Source: JARLFX01 sp036404255 (GTDB taxonomy: Bacteria; Acidobacteriota; Terriglobia; Terriglobales; Acidobacteriaceae). Taken from it: a stretch of DNA of 15,375 nucleotides. A program made the translations under genes and the position numbers. The number at the start of each line of letters is the position of its first letter. The stretch's first letter is position 1. The notes beneath the pieces are model-generated. The model was given only the letters and a program-made list of their open reading frames with translations. It made no database searches and was not told the DNA's origin. The stretch spans positions 1-15,375 of the forward strand of contig DASWOP010000141.1 of NCBI GenBank assembly GCA_036404255.1, written 5' to 3'. Shown in pieces: positions 1-6,783 of this stretch.

Positions 1-245
1 CCCAAAACAAGAGTGCAGTCCGCCACAGCTTCGCCGACCGTGGCAAATACCTCAGCCTGCGCCAGCAACTCCGCCGCGCCCACAGCAGATCGCGCCTCCT
101 GCCACGACGGATCCCATGGCCGCACCAGCCGCAGATGCGGAAAGCCGAAGTTCGACATGGCGCGCGCAGCCGCGCCGATATTCAGCGAATTGCGCGAGGC
201 AACCATCACCACAACCACTCGTTCGAGTTCTTCAGGAGTCAGCAC
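1..245 (-). CDS. trmJ: TrmJ/SpoU-type RNA 2'-O-methyltransferase, N-terminal part
   Basis: The reverse strand encodes the first 81 residues of a TrmH/SpoU-superfamily (SPOUT) methyltransferase; the rest lies beyond the left edge. The visible motif 1 reads ASRNSLNIGAAARAM, followed by FGFPHLRLVRPWDP, which is the Asn-x-Gly-Ala-x-Ala-Arg signature of the TrmJ-like group. TrmJ methylates the 2'-OH at position 32 of certain tRNAs using SAM. The start chosen is a GTG at 245, 10 bases after the stop of the VanZ gene; an in-frame ATT 9 bases upstream or internal GTG/ATG codons are alternatives, and no strong Shine-Dalgarno is visible. The SAM-binding knot is not in the window, so the choice of TrmJ over another SpoU protein is an inference from the N-terminal motif. 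Confidence 0.8.
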   Translation of the reverse strand, partial: MLTPEELERVVVVMVASRNSLNIGAAARAMSNFGFPHLRLVRPWDPSWQEARSAVGAAELLAQAEVFATVGEAVADCTLVL

Positions 246-255
246 AGGATCAATT

Positions 256-768
256 CTACGCAGCGCGACGGGACCAGCGCACGGCCACGATCAGGATGAA
301 TAGCAGCGCTCCGCCGGTATCGATCAATACATCGGAGAACTGTCCCGTGCGGCTCGGCAAAAATGTCTGGTGATACTCATCCGCCGACGCTGTAAGAAAT
401 GTACCAACCACGCCTAGCATCGCAGCTCGCGTGCGCCATGCAGCCAATGTCCACTCCGACTGGGCAGCTAGAGTCCGCAGCCACGCCCGTAGCCATAGCA
501 GGCCCAGCGTCCCATAGCCGGCAAAGTGCCCGCACTTCCGCAGCAGCATATGTAAAGTATCCCAGTGCGCATCGCTCATGGGTCCAAGGACGCGTGTGAA
601 GATTGGCCGCAGAAAGTGGCTGGTGTGCTCGCCCGACAAGGTTCCGGTGGATTCAAACGCAATCGCACAGATTCCAACCAGCACGGGTAGCCACGTCGAG
701 GCTAAGCTGCGATTGCCGCAGCACTTTCTCTGCAACATATCGCGGGTTGAGGTCAAAGATGTTGGCAT
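256..768 (-). CDS. VanZ-family membrane protein
   Basis: A 170-residue protein with about four hydrophobic segments (near residues 26-44, 81-97, 112-127 and 147-164). It carries the conserved VanZ-family features: RKCGHFAGYGTLG at 77-89, ASADEYHQTFLPSRTGQ at 127-143, and SDVLIDTGGALL at 145-156. The family is named after a teicoplanin-resistance accessory protein, but most members are integral inner-membrane proteins of unknown function; no antibiotic role should be assumed. It starts 28 bases after the guaB stop and ends 10 bases before the methyltransferase start, so it is probably co-transcribed with both. ATG at 768 is used; a second in-frame ATG at 738 is possible. Length and motif order fit the family well. 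Confidence 0.82.
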   Translation of the reverse strand: MPTSLTSTRDMLQRKCCGNRSLASTWLPVLVGICAIAFESTGTLSGEHTSHFLRPIFTRVLGPMSDAHWDTLHMLLRKCGHFAGYGTLGLLWLRAWLRTLAAQSEWTLAAWRTRAAMLGVVGTFLTASADEYHQTFLPSRTGQFSDVLIDTGGALLFILIVAVRWSRRAA

Positions 769-796
769 CTTCGTGCTTGGCCTATTCCGTGTGTTT

Positions 797-2317
797 TTAT
801 TCCATGTGATAGTTCGGCGCTTCCCGCGTGATCACCACATCATGCACATGGCTCTCGCGCAGTCCGGCATTCGAGATGCGCACAAACTTCGCTTTCTCGT
901 GCAATTCGGGAATTGTGCCGCAGCCCAGATAACCCATGCCGGAGCGCAAACCGCCCACCATCTGGTAGACCATCGCCTCCAGGGGGCCGCGATGCGGCAC
1001 ACGGCCTTCAATGCCCTCGGGTACGAACTTCGCCAACCGGTTCTGCGCTGGCGTCTCGCGCGAGGTCAGAGACGTTCTCTCGGCCGAGCCGGTCATATCA
1101 TCCTGCCCCTGGAAGTAGCGCTCACCCGAACCCTGCGCCATGGCGGAGAGTGAACCCATCCCGCGATACGCCTTGAACGACCGCCCTTGGTACAGAATCG
1201 TCTCGCCCGGCGACTCATCTACGCCAGCGAACAGCGAGCCGATCATCACCACACTTGCGCCCGCGGCAATCGCCTTCGCGATGTCGCCCGAATACTTGAT
1301 GCCGCCGTCTGCAATCACCGGAATGCCGCGCTGTTTCGCCGCGCGATAACACTCTGCGATGGCCGTGATCTGCGGCATGCCCGCGCCCGTCACCATGCGC
1401 GTCGTACAGATAGAGCCCGGCCCAATGCCAACCTTGATCGCGTCCGCGCCAGCGTCGATCAGCGCCATCGCGCCCTCATACGTAGCCACGTTGCCGGCGA
1501 GCAGCGCGATCTCCGGATGCTTGCGCTTCACTTCGGTCACAGCCTCCAGCACGCGCGAAGAGTGTCCATGCGCGGAATCGATCGCCAGCGCATCCACGCG
1601 GTAGCGCACCAGTTCGTCGGCGCGCTCCAGGTAGTCGCCTGTGGCGCCAATAGCTCCGGCCACGCGCAGCCGCCCCTGATCGTCCTTCGCCGCTTGCGGA
1701 TACTTCAGTTTTTTCTGAATATCTTTTACGGTGATCAGGCCCTTCAGTTCGTAGGCATCGTTCACTACCAGCAGCTTCTCCACGCGATGCTGATGCAGGA
1801 TCTGCTCCGCCTGTTCCAGCGTTGTACCCACAGGGACGGTGATCAGATTTTCCTTGGTCATCACGCTGTCAATCGGCGCATCGGTTCCCACTACGAACCG
1901 CAGATCGCGGTTCGTCAAAATGCCGACCAGCTTCTTGTTCTTGGTCACCGGTACGCCGGAGATCTTGAAGCGCCGCATCACGGTCAGCGCGGCAGAGATG
2001 GGCTCATCTGGTCCAATGGTGACCGGGTCCATAATCATGCCGCTCTCGGAGCGTTTTACCTTATCAATCTCCTGCGCCTGCTGCTCGATGGTGAGGTTGC
2101 GGTGCACTACGCCCATGCCGCCCTGCTGCGCCATCGCAATGGCAAGCCGCGACTCGGTGACAGTATCCATTGCCGCGGAAAGCAGCGGGGTATTGAGTGT
2201 GATTGTGCGCGTCAGCTGGGTCTGCGTGCTCACATGCGCGGGCACAACGTCGGAATAAGCAGGGACGAGGAGAACATCGTCAAACGTGAGAGCCTCTGGA
2301 ACTGGAAGTTCTATCAT
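797..2317 (-). CDS. guaB: Inosine-5'-monophosphate dehydrogenase
   Basis: IMP dehydrogenase oxidises IMP to XMP with NAD+, the committed step of GMP synthesis in the cytoplasm. From the ATG at 2317 the protein is 506 residues, the usual bacterial length. Visible are the N-terminal LTFDDVLLVPAYS, GGMGVVHRNL, a tandem CBS (Bateman) pair at about residues 92-202, the catalytic loop GIGPGSICTTRMVTGAG (nucleophile Cys304), the phosphate-binding ADGGIKYSGD and GSLFAG, and the mobile flap EGIEGRVPHRG. A GTG three codons upstream (2326) is also in frame, but a well-placed sigma70-like promoter puts the transcript 5' end at about 2323, which favours ATG 2317 with a nearly leaderless mRNA. Neighbours are an esterase upstream on the same strand and the VanZ gene 28 bases downstream. 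Confidence 0.97.
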   Translation of the reverse strand: MIELPVPEALTFDDVLLVPAYSDVVPAHVSTQTQLTRTITLNTPLLSAAMDTVTESRLAIAMAQQGGMGVVHRNLTIEQQAQEIDKVKRSESGMIMDPVTIGPDEPISAALTVMRRFKISGVPVTKNKKLVGILTNRDLRFVVGTDAPIDSVMTKENLITVPVGTTLEQAEQILHQHRVEKLLVVNDAYELKGLITVKDIQKKLKYPQAAKDDQGRLRVAGAIGATGDYLERADELVRYRVDALAIDSAHGHSSRVLEAVTEVKRKHPEIALLAGNVATYEGAMALIDAGADAIKVGIGPGSICTTRMVTGAGMPQITAIAECYRAAKQRGIPVIADGGIKYSGDIAKAIAAGASVVMIGSLFAGVDESPGETILYQGRSFKAYRGMGSLSAMAQGSGERYFQGQDDMTGSAERTSLTSRETPAQNRLAKFVPEGIEGRVPHRGPLEAMVYQMVGGLRSGMGYLGCGTIPELHEKAKFVRISNAGLRESHVHDVVITREAPNYHME

Positions 2318-2329
2318 GGTTGACACTTG

Positions 2330-2358
2330 ATTCTATTGGGTCGGCAAGGCCAGTGCAA
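2330..2358 (-). promoter_or_regulatory. Sigma70-like promoter of guaB
   Basis: On the minus strand, TTGCAC (2358-2353) is followed by a 17-base spacer and TAGAAT (2335-2330). The hexamers match consensus 4/6 and 5/6. The expected start point is about 2323, only some six bases before the guaB ATG at 2317, with no Shine-Dalgarno between. Assignment is by eye. Confidence 0.65.
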
Positions 2359-2371
2359 ACCGGAATCCACA

Positions 2372-3481
2372 TCATTCGCCCTTCGCTGCCGTCTGCTTGA
2401 ATAGAAGCGGCGCAAAGTGGATCAGGTTATCGCGCCACACCATCCACGTATGCATGCCCGGCGTTTCCACCGTATTCACGGTGAACCCCTTCTGTTTCAG
2501 CCCCGTAATCTCAGTTCGGTTGTCATTGAGCAGCCCATCCTCCGTGCCGCATGCGATCCACAGCAAGCGTAGCTTTGCCTGCTCTGGCGTGATGGTTGGT
2601 GGTGCTGACTGCAGAAAGGCGCCACTGAAGGAGCCGATCCACGCAAAGCGTTCCGTATGCGCCAGACCGACCGTTACGCTCTCCAGCCCGCCCATGGAGA
2701 GCCCGGCGATGGCGCGGCCATTGCGGTCGCGGCGCACATGATAGGCGCGCTCAACCTGCGGCATCACCTCTTCAAGCAGCACCCGGGAGAATCCGCCGGT
2801 GTTCTGGTAGAGCAGCGTTTTGAGATCCTTCCCGCGCTGCAGCGTGTGCATCGTGCCATATCCTAGAGGCATCACCACCACCATCGGCTTCGCCTTGCCC
2901 GCGTCGATCAGCGTATCCAGAATCCGATCAGCGTGGCCGGCCGCGGTCCACGCATTGGCTTTATCGCTCCAGCCGTGCAGTAGATACAGCACGGGATAAG
3001 CCTCAACCCGGCGCGGATCATATCCAGGCGGGGTATAGACGTAGTAATCTTCCTGCCCTGCCGGCAGTCCTTCCACATTCTTCGTGGTGAATACATGGTG
3101 CGTCACAGCGCCATGGGGAATGGCCTGCAACTCCCACGGCTCAGGCGTCGTTCCGGGCACCAGCACGTTGTTCCATAGAAAGATATAGTTGTCGCGGGCA
3201 TCCGTGCTTAGCGGGTCGAGCTGGCGCACGCCGTCTACGGTGAACGAGTAGCCATAGATCTCCGGAGCCAGCTTCTCCGTGGTCACACTCCATATGCCGC
3301 TGGCATCCCTGGTCATCGGCAGCGGCTTGGCAGCCCCCTCCAACCCCAGCTCCACCGCTTTTGCCCCGGGCGCGGTCAAGTGAAACGTAATGCTGCCATT
3401 GCTATGCACGTCGTAAGACCCCTGCGCCAGGCAGGTAGCGCTAGCGCAGACCAAAACCGCCAGAAAGGAAAGAAATCGCAT
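2372..3481 (-). CDS. Secreted CE1-type esterase (feruloyl/acetyl esterase-like)
   Basis: A 369-residue alpha/beta-hydrolase of the enterochelin-esterase/feruloyl-esterase (CE1) type. Residues 1-19 form a Sec signal peptide with likely cleavage at CLA^QG. An N-terminal beta-sandwich of the CBM48/E-set kind (about 22-105, ITFHLTAPGAKAVELGLEG) precedes the catalytic domain (about 125-362). The nucleophile is Ser262 in GLSMGG; Asp315 in CGTEDG and His344 in PGMHTW complete the triad; the HG of LYLLHG (163-170) fits the oxyanion region. Probable role: extracytoplasmic hydrolysis of ester groups on plant polysaccharide or a similar substrate, which cannot be specified. The frame stays open to 3643, but that would bury the signal peptide and cross the palindrome, so ATG 3481 was chosen. 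It ends 13 bases before the guaB -35 element, and the 40-bp palindrome lies 30 bases upstream of the start. Confidence 0.88.
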   Translation of the reverse strand: MRFLSFLAVLVCASATCLAQGSYDVHSNGSITFHLTAPGAKAVELGLEGAAKPLPMTRDASGIWSVTTEKLAPEIYGYSFTVDGVRQLDPLSTDARDNYIFLWNNVLVPGTTPEPWELQAIPHGAVTHHVFTTKNVEGLPAGQEDYYVYTPPGYDPRRVEAYPVLYLLHGWSDKANAWTAAGHADRILDTLIDAGKAKPMVVVMPLGYGTMHTLQRGKDLKTLLYQNTGGFSRVLLEEVMPQVERAYHVRRDRNGRAIAGLSMGGLESVTVGLAHTERFAWIGSFSGAFLQSAPPTITPEQAKLRLLWIACGTEDGLLNDNRTEITGLKQKGFTVNTVETPGMHTWMVWRDNLIHFAPLLFKQTAAKGE

Positions 3482-3510
3482 GCACAAAAGTCTAGCAGGG
3501 GAATAATAGA

Positions 3511-3550
3511 ATGGTGGCAATGGTAACACATGTGTTACCATTGCCACCAT
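3511..3550. promoter_or_regulatory. Perfect 40-bp palindrome, candidate toxin-antitoxin operator
   Basis: The left half ATGGTGGCAATGGTAACACA (3511-3530) is followed directly by its exact reverse complement (3531-3550); the flanks do not pair. It lies in the 67-base gap between the divergent esterase and toxin starts, and its last two bases are the first two of the toxin ATG (3549-3551). A TAGAAT at 3507-3512 could be the toxin -10, although no convincing -35 is seen; the palindrome would then span roughly -8 to +32. Autoregulation of type II modules through such operators is well established; its use here is inferred. Confidence 0.75.
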
Positions 3551-3881
3551 GGTCGAACTTCTCGAATTCACCACTGCAGTGGGCATCTCTCCCTTTGCCA
3601 GGTGGCGTGAGAGACTCGACGCAACCACTAGGGCTCGTATCACCGTAGCGGTTCTTAGGCTGGAGGCCGGTAACTTTTCTGCGGCAAAAGGCGTAGGTGC
3701 AGGTGTCTTCGAGCTACGGCTCGATTTTGGTCCCGGCTATCGTGTGTACTTTGGCAAAGATGGTGAGCAATTGGTGATCCTGCTCGGCGGTGGCACCAAG
3801 AAGCGGCAACAGTCTGACATAGAAGCAGCCCAGGCTCTTTGGCGGGAATACAGACGAACAAAAGGGAAGCGAGGGAAATGA
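3549..3881 (+). CDS. RelE/HigB-superfamily toxin of a type II toxin-antitoxin module
   Basis: A 110-residue basic protein of the 'addiction module killer protein' group (HigB-like, RelE/ParE superfamily). Recognisable are FARWRERLDATTRARITVAVLRLEAGN near the N-terminus and the core GVFELRLDFGPGYRVYFGK, then LVILLGGGTKKRQQSDIEAA. Members of the superfamily usually act as ribosome-dependent mRNA interferases, with basic/aromatic residues near the C-terminus; the activity of this one is inferred. The ATG at 3549 overlaps the end of the 40-bp palindrome, and no Shine-Dalgarno other than palindrome sequence precedes it. The stop (3879-3881) overlaps the antitoxin start as ATGA, indicating translational coupling in toxin-first order, as in higBA. 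Confidence 0.87.
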   Translation: MVELLEFTTAVGISPFARWRERLDATTRARITVAVLRLEAGNFSAAKGVGAGVFELRLDFGPGYRVYFGKDGEQLVILLGGGTKKRQQSDIEAAQALWREYRRTKGKRGK

Positions 3882-4207
3882 TGGCAACACGAAAGTTCAG
3901 TGACACAGTGAAAGCAGATTTGGAATCCAGCGTGGAGTTTCGCGGTGCGCTTCTCAGCGAGGCAATGGCCTGCATGGTCTCTGGTGATGTAGAGACCGGG
4001 AAAGTAGTCCTTCGTGAATACGTCAATGGCACAATTGGCTTCCAAAAGCTCGGCGCAGCGCTTGGCAGGTCTCCGAAGAGCCTGATGCGCATGCTCAGTC
4101 CCCAGGGAAACCCTCAAGCCCGGAATCTCTTTGAAATGGTCGCTTATCTTCAGAAAGTTGAAGGTACTGTCCTGCAAATTCAGGCCACCAGCGCTGCCGC
4201 AGCCTGA
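3878..4207 (+). CDS. HTH antitoxin of the type II module
   Basis: A 109-residue protein of the 'addiction module antidote'/COG3636-like HTH regulator group. The helix-turn-helix lies at about residues 52-75 (TIGFQKLGAALGRSPKSLMRM), followed by the hallmark LSPQGNPQARNLFEMVAYLQ. Such proteins neutralise the partner toxin and repress the module by binding its operator, here presumably the palindrome at 3511-3550. The ATG at 3878 overlaps the toxin stop and follows a purine-rich GAGGGA; a second ATG at 3881 is directly adjacent. The frame is open further upstream, but that would lie inside the toxin gene. The C-terminus ends in an Ala-rich tail of unknown importance. No terminator follows before the rimP promoter. 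Confidence 0.85.
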   Translation: MMATRKFSDTVKADLESSVEFRGALLSEAMACMVSGDVETGKVVLREYVNGTIGFQKLGAALGRSPKSLMRMLSPQGNPQARNLFEMVAYLQKVEGTVLQIQATSAAAA

Positions 4208-4243
4208 CTTTGCCTGTTGGGACTGCTTTGTGCCTCATCCTGT

Positions 4244-4272
4244 TTGAATTTCAGTGCAAATTGGCGTATTCT
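4244..4272 (+). promoter_or_regulatory. Candidate promoter of rimP-nusA-infB
   Basis: TTGAAT (4244-4249), a 17-base spacer, then TATTCT (4267-4272). Transcription would begin near 4279 and give a leader of about 140 bases that contains the terminator-like hairpin at 4351-4376. Found by eye. Confidence 0.5.
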
Positions 4273-4350
4273 CGGAAATGCAGACAGAACTTTGCTGCCG
4301 CAGTAGCATGTAACGCGCCGTGTACGCACCGGCATGTGGCGGAGAGATTC

Positions 4351-4376
4351 AGTGGGCGAGAGCCCACTTTTTATTT
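4351..4376 (+). terminator. Intrinsic terminator hairpin in the rimP leader (attenuator candidate)
   Basis: AGTGGGC (4351-4357), tetraloop GAGA, GCCCACT (4362-4368), followed immediately by TTTTATTT. This is a complete Rho-independent terminator placed about 45 bases before the rimP start and downstream of the candidate promoter. It may close the toxin-antitoxin transcript, attenuate the rimP operon, or both. Terminator-like leaders in front of rimP are known from other bacteria (the rimP-leader class predicted as attenuators); whether this is the same element is an inference. I did not find a convincing competing antiterminator. Confidence 0.72.
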
Positions 4377-4419
4377 GCGGCAAAAAGCGCCGCCAAAGAG
4401 ACAGGAAAAGTATTCGCGT

Positions 4420-5013
4420 ATGGCTTTACAGATGGACCAGCTACGGGCGGCAGCTGAACGCGTTGCGGCTTCGCACCAGTTGGAGCTTGTCGATATTGAG
4501 TTTCAGGGCGCAGGCAAGTTTCGCGCACTTCGCATCTTCCTGGAGAAGAATGCGGCAGAGCGTGTCCGCCTGGCAGAGGCTGCTGAAAAGGGCGAAGCCG
4601 AGCTGCCCAGCGGTGTTCCGGTGGAGTTGCTCTCCGGCGTAACGCACGAAGATTGCGCGCAGTTTGCCACCGATTTTGGCACGTTGCTCGATGTAGAAGA
4701 CTTGGTCCCCGGCGCGGAGTACACGCTGGAAGTTTCATCTCCAGGGTTGGAACGCAAACTGACGAAGGCAGCGGATTACGCTCGCTTCGTCAGCAGCTTG
4801 GTTAAGATTCAGACGTTCACGGCCATTGACGGAAATCGCCATTGGACGGGGCGGTTGGTGAAGTTTGAGAACGGCATCGCCACGCTGGACCTCTCTGCGG
4901 TGAAGCAGAAGGGCAAGGCGAAAAAAGCGGTGAAGAGCAGCAAGGCGCAGACCCAGGTGGTCGAGATTGCGCTGGCAAATATTGAGAAGGCGAACCTGGT
5001 CGCTGAAATCTAG
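4420..5013 (+). CDS. rimP: Ribosome maturation factor RimP
   Basis: RimP assists late assembly of the 30S subunit. The 197-residue protein shows the N-terminal domain (LELVDIEFQGAGKFRALRIFLEK at 21-43, then GVTHEDCAQFATDFGTLLD and the diagnostic YTLEVSSPGLERKL at 101-114) and the SH3-like C-terminal domain (VKIQTF...WTGRLVKFENGIATLDL at 128-158). Two insertions enlarge it beyond the usual size of about 150 residues: a charged loop at about 45-70 between strand and helix, and a Lys-rich segment at 163-176. ATG 4420 follows AGGAAAAG and starts the conserved domain; the longer open frame to 4210 runs through the leader hairpin and is rejected. nusA begins 44 bases downstream, giving the classic rimP-nusA-infB order. 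Confidence 0.95.
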   Translation: MALQMDQLRAAAERVAASHQLELVDIEFQGAGKFRALRIFLEKNAAERVRLAEAAEKGEAELPSGVPVELLSGVTHEDCAQFATDFGTLLDVEDLVPGAEYTLEVSSPGLERKLTKAADYARFVSSLVKIQTFTAIDGNRHWTGRLVKFENGIATLDLSAVKQKGKAKKAVKSSKAQTQVVEIALANIEKANLVAEI

Positions 5014-5057
5014 CATCTTACAGCTACGCAGCAAAAGTTCCTGAAGGAAGTGTCAGC

Positions 5058-6650
5058 ATGGCGAGTGCGCTATATCAGTCAATTGAGTTATTGAGCCGCG
5101 ACAAGGGCATTGACCCGCAGATCGTGGTGGGCGCAGTGGAAGACGCAATTGCGCTCGCGACCCGCAAGTTCTACAAGACCACCGAGAATATGCGCGCCGA
5201 GATGGACCGCGAAACCGGTGAGATTCGCGCGTACATCTACAAGACCGTCGTCGAGACGCCCGAGCTGGTCGAAGACGAGCTGAACCAGATCTCCCTCGAT
5301 GCCGCCCGCGAGATTGCACCCGAGGTTGAGGTGGGCGCCGAGCTGCGCTTCTACAAAGACACCACACCGCTCGGCCGCATCGCCGCTCAGATGGCCAAGC
5401 AGGTCATCTTCCAAAAGGTCCGTGAAGCCGAGCGCGACACTGTATTCCTCGAGTACAACCACCGCGCCGGCGAGATCATCACCGCCGTGGTTAAGCGCCT
5501 TGAGCCGCAGGACATCATCTTCGAACTGGGCAAGGCAGAAGCCCGCATGCCCAAGCGCGAGCAGTCGCGGCTGGAGCAGTTTGCCGTCGGCGAACGCGTC
5601 CGCGTTGTTCTGCTTCGCGTAGACCGCGCCGCCAAGGGCCCGCAGGTCATCGTCTCTCGCGCCGCCCCAGGGCTGGTGCAGTCACTCTTCCAGTCGGAAG
5701 TTCCCGAGATCTACGACGGCACCGTCACCATCCGCGCTATCGCGCGCGAAGCCGGTGAGCGCACCAAGATCGCCGTCATGAGCCGCGATAAAGATGTTGA
5801 CCCGGTCGGTGCTTGCGTCGGCATGAAGGGCATGCGCGTGCAGTCCATCATCCGCGAACTGCGCGGCGAGAAGATTGACATCATCGAGTTCTCCGAAGAG
5901 ATCACCACTTTCGCGGAAAAGGCATTGCAGCCTGCGAAGGTCAGCCGCGTCTCCATCGTGGACCTGGCCGACAAGCAACTCGAAGTCATCGTGGACGACA
6001 CCCAACTCTCGCTCGCCATCGGCAAGAAGGGCCAGAACGTTCGCCTCGCCGCCAAGTTGCTGGGCTGGAAGATCGATATCAAGAGCGAGGAAGAGAAGCG
6101 CCAGGAGGTCGAGCAGCAGATGTCCGGCTTCAACACGCCCTCGACCGCCATCGAAATGGTCACCGAGCTTGGTGCCACTGTGATCGAGAAGCTTGTAGCC
6201 GCCGGAATTACCACGGTAGAGTCGCTGGCAGACATGACGCCTGAGCAGCTCGAAGAGGTTCCTGGTATCGGCGAGAAGACGGTGGAGAAGATCTCCGTCG
6301 CCGTCCGCCACTACTTCGGCCAGTACGAAGAGGGTGAAGAGCGTCCTCCCGCACCGGTCGTTGCCGAACCAGCGGAGCCTGCTGCTGAGACAGAAGTAGC
6401 TGCTGATACGGAAGCCGAGTCTGAGGCCGAAGCCGAAGCTGAGCCCGAATCTGCCGCAGAAGAAGCTGGCGAAGACGATCCTGAAATCGTCTCAGCAGAC
6501 AAGATTGCTGAAGAAGAGGATGAGGGTGTTGATACGGACGCCGTCAGCGATGCCGACGCCCGCGCAGAGAACATTGAACTGACCAACGATGCTGTAGATA
6601 CGCTGGTCTCCGAGTCGGAAGAGAAATCAACCGAAGGTATTGACGAGTAG
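5058..6650 (+). CDS. nusA: Transcription termination/antitermination factor NusA
   Basis: NusA binds RNA polymerase and RNA and modulates pausing, termination and antitermination. Domains in the 530 residues: N-terminal polymerase-binding domain (about 1-130), S1 domain (about 135-200), KH1 (about 205-280, GMKG at 255-258), KH2 (about 300-345, IGKKGQNVRLAAKLLGWKI), and a helix-hairpin-helix segment at about 366-420 with VPGIGEKTVEKI. After that comes a tail of roughly 100 residues (about 424-530) that is almost entirely Glu/Asp/Ala with imperfect EAEAE repeats. E. coli NusA has two acidic repeat domains instead; here only one HhH unit is visible. The ATG follows AAGGAAG. The gap of 133 bases to infB has no convincing ylxR or L7Ae-like gene. 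Confidence 0.97.
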   Translation: MASALYQSIELLSRDKGIDPQIVVGAVEDAIALATRKFYKTTENMRAEMDRETGEIRAYIYKTVVETPELVEDELNQISLDAAREIAPEVEVGAELRFYKDTTPLGRIAAQMAKQVIFQKVREAERDTVFLEYNHRAGEIITAVVKRLEPQDIIFELGKAEARMPKREQSRLEQFAVGERVRVVLLRVDRAAKGPQVIVSRAAPGLVQSLFQSEVPEIYDGTVTIRAIAREAGERTKIAVMSRDKDVDPVGACVGMKGMRVQSIIRELRGEKIDIIEFSEEITTFAEKALQPAKVSRVSIVDLADKQLEVIVDDTQLSLAIGKKGQNVRLAAKLLGWKIDIKSEEEKRQEVEQQMSGFNTPSTAIEMVTELGATVIEKLVAAGITTVESLADMTPEQLEEVPGIGEKTVEKISVAVRHYFGQYEEGEERPPAPVVAEPAEPAAETEVAADTEAESEAEAEAEPESAAEEAGEDDPEIVSADKIAEEEDEGVDTDAVSDADARAENIELTNDAVDTLVSESEEKSTEGIDE

Positions 6651-6783
6651 TGGCAACACAAGTAACAAACGATTCATGCACGATGCGTAAAGTTCGAGCG
6701 ATGGCGCCGGGTGCCTGCACCCCCGCCTCGACGAGGCTGATATGAAAAGTTGAAGAGCGAGCAGGAAGGCTACAAGGGGACGG

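Noticed and set aside
1187..2323. 378-codon plus-strand frame opposite guaB
   Set aside because: It is antisense to a clear guaB across its whole length, has His/Arg-rich composition typical of a GC-rich shadow frame, and shows no domain.
3482..3643. 54-codon N-terminal extension of the esterase
   Set aside because: It would run through the 40-bp palindrome and the toxin gene and place the signal peptide internally; ATG 3481 gives a proper secreted protein.
4210..4419. Extension of rimP to an upstream start
   Set aside because: The extra residues cross the candidate promoter and terminator hairpin and resemble no part of RimP.
6683..6745. 20-residue frame beginning MRKVRAMAPG between nusA and infB, considered as a ylxR remnant
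   Set aside because: Only the first few residues resemble YlxR; the Cys-containing core is absent and no frame continues it. The gap also holds two tiny hairpins (around GGGTG/CACCC and CCTC/GAGG), too weak to call.
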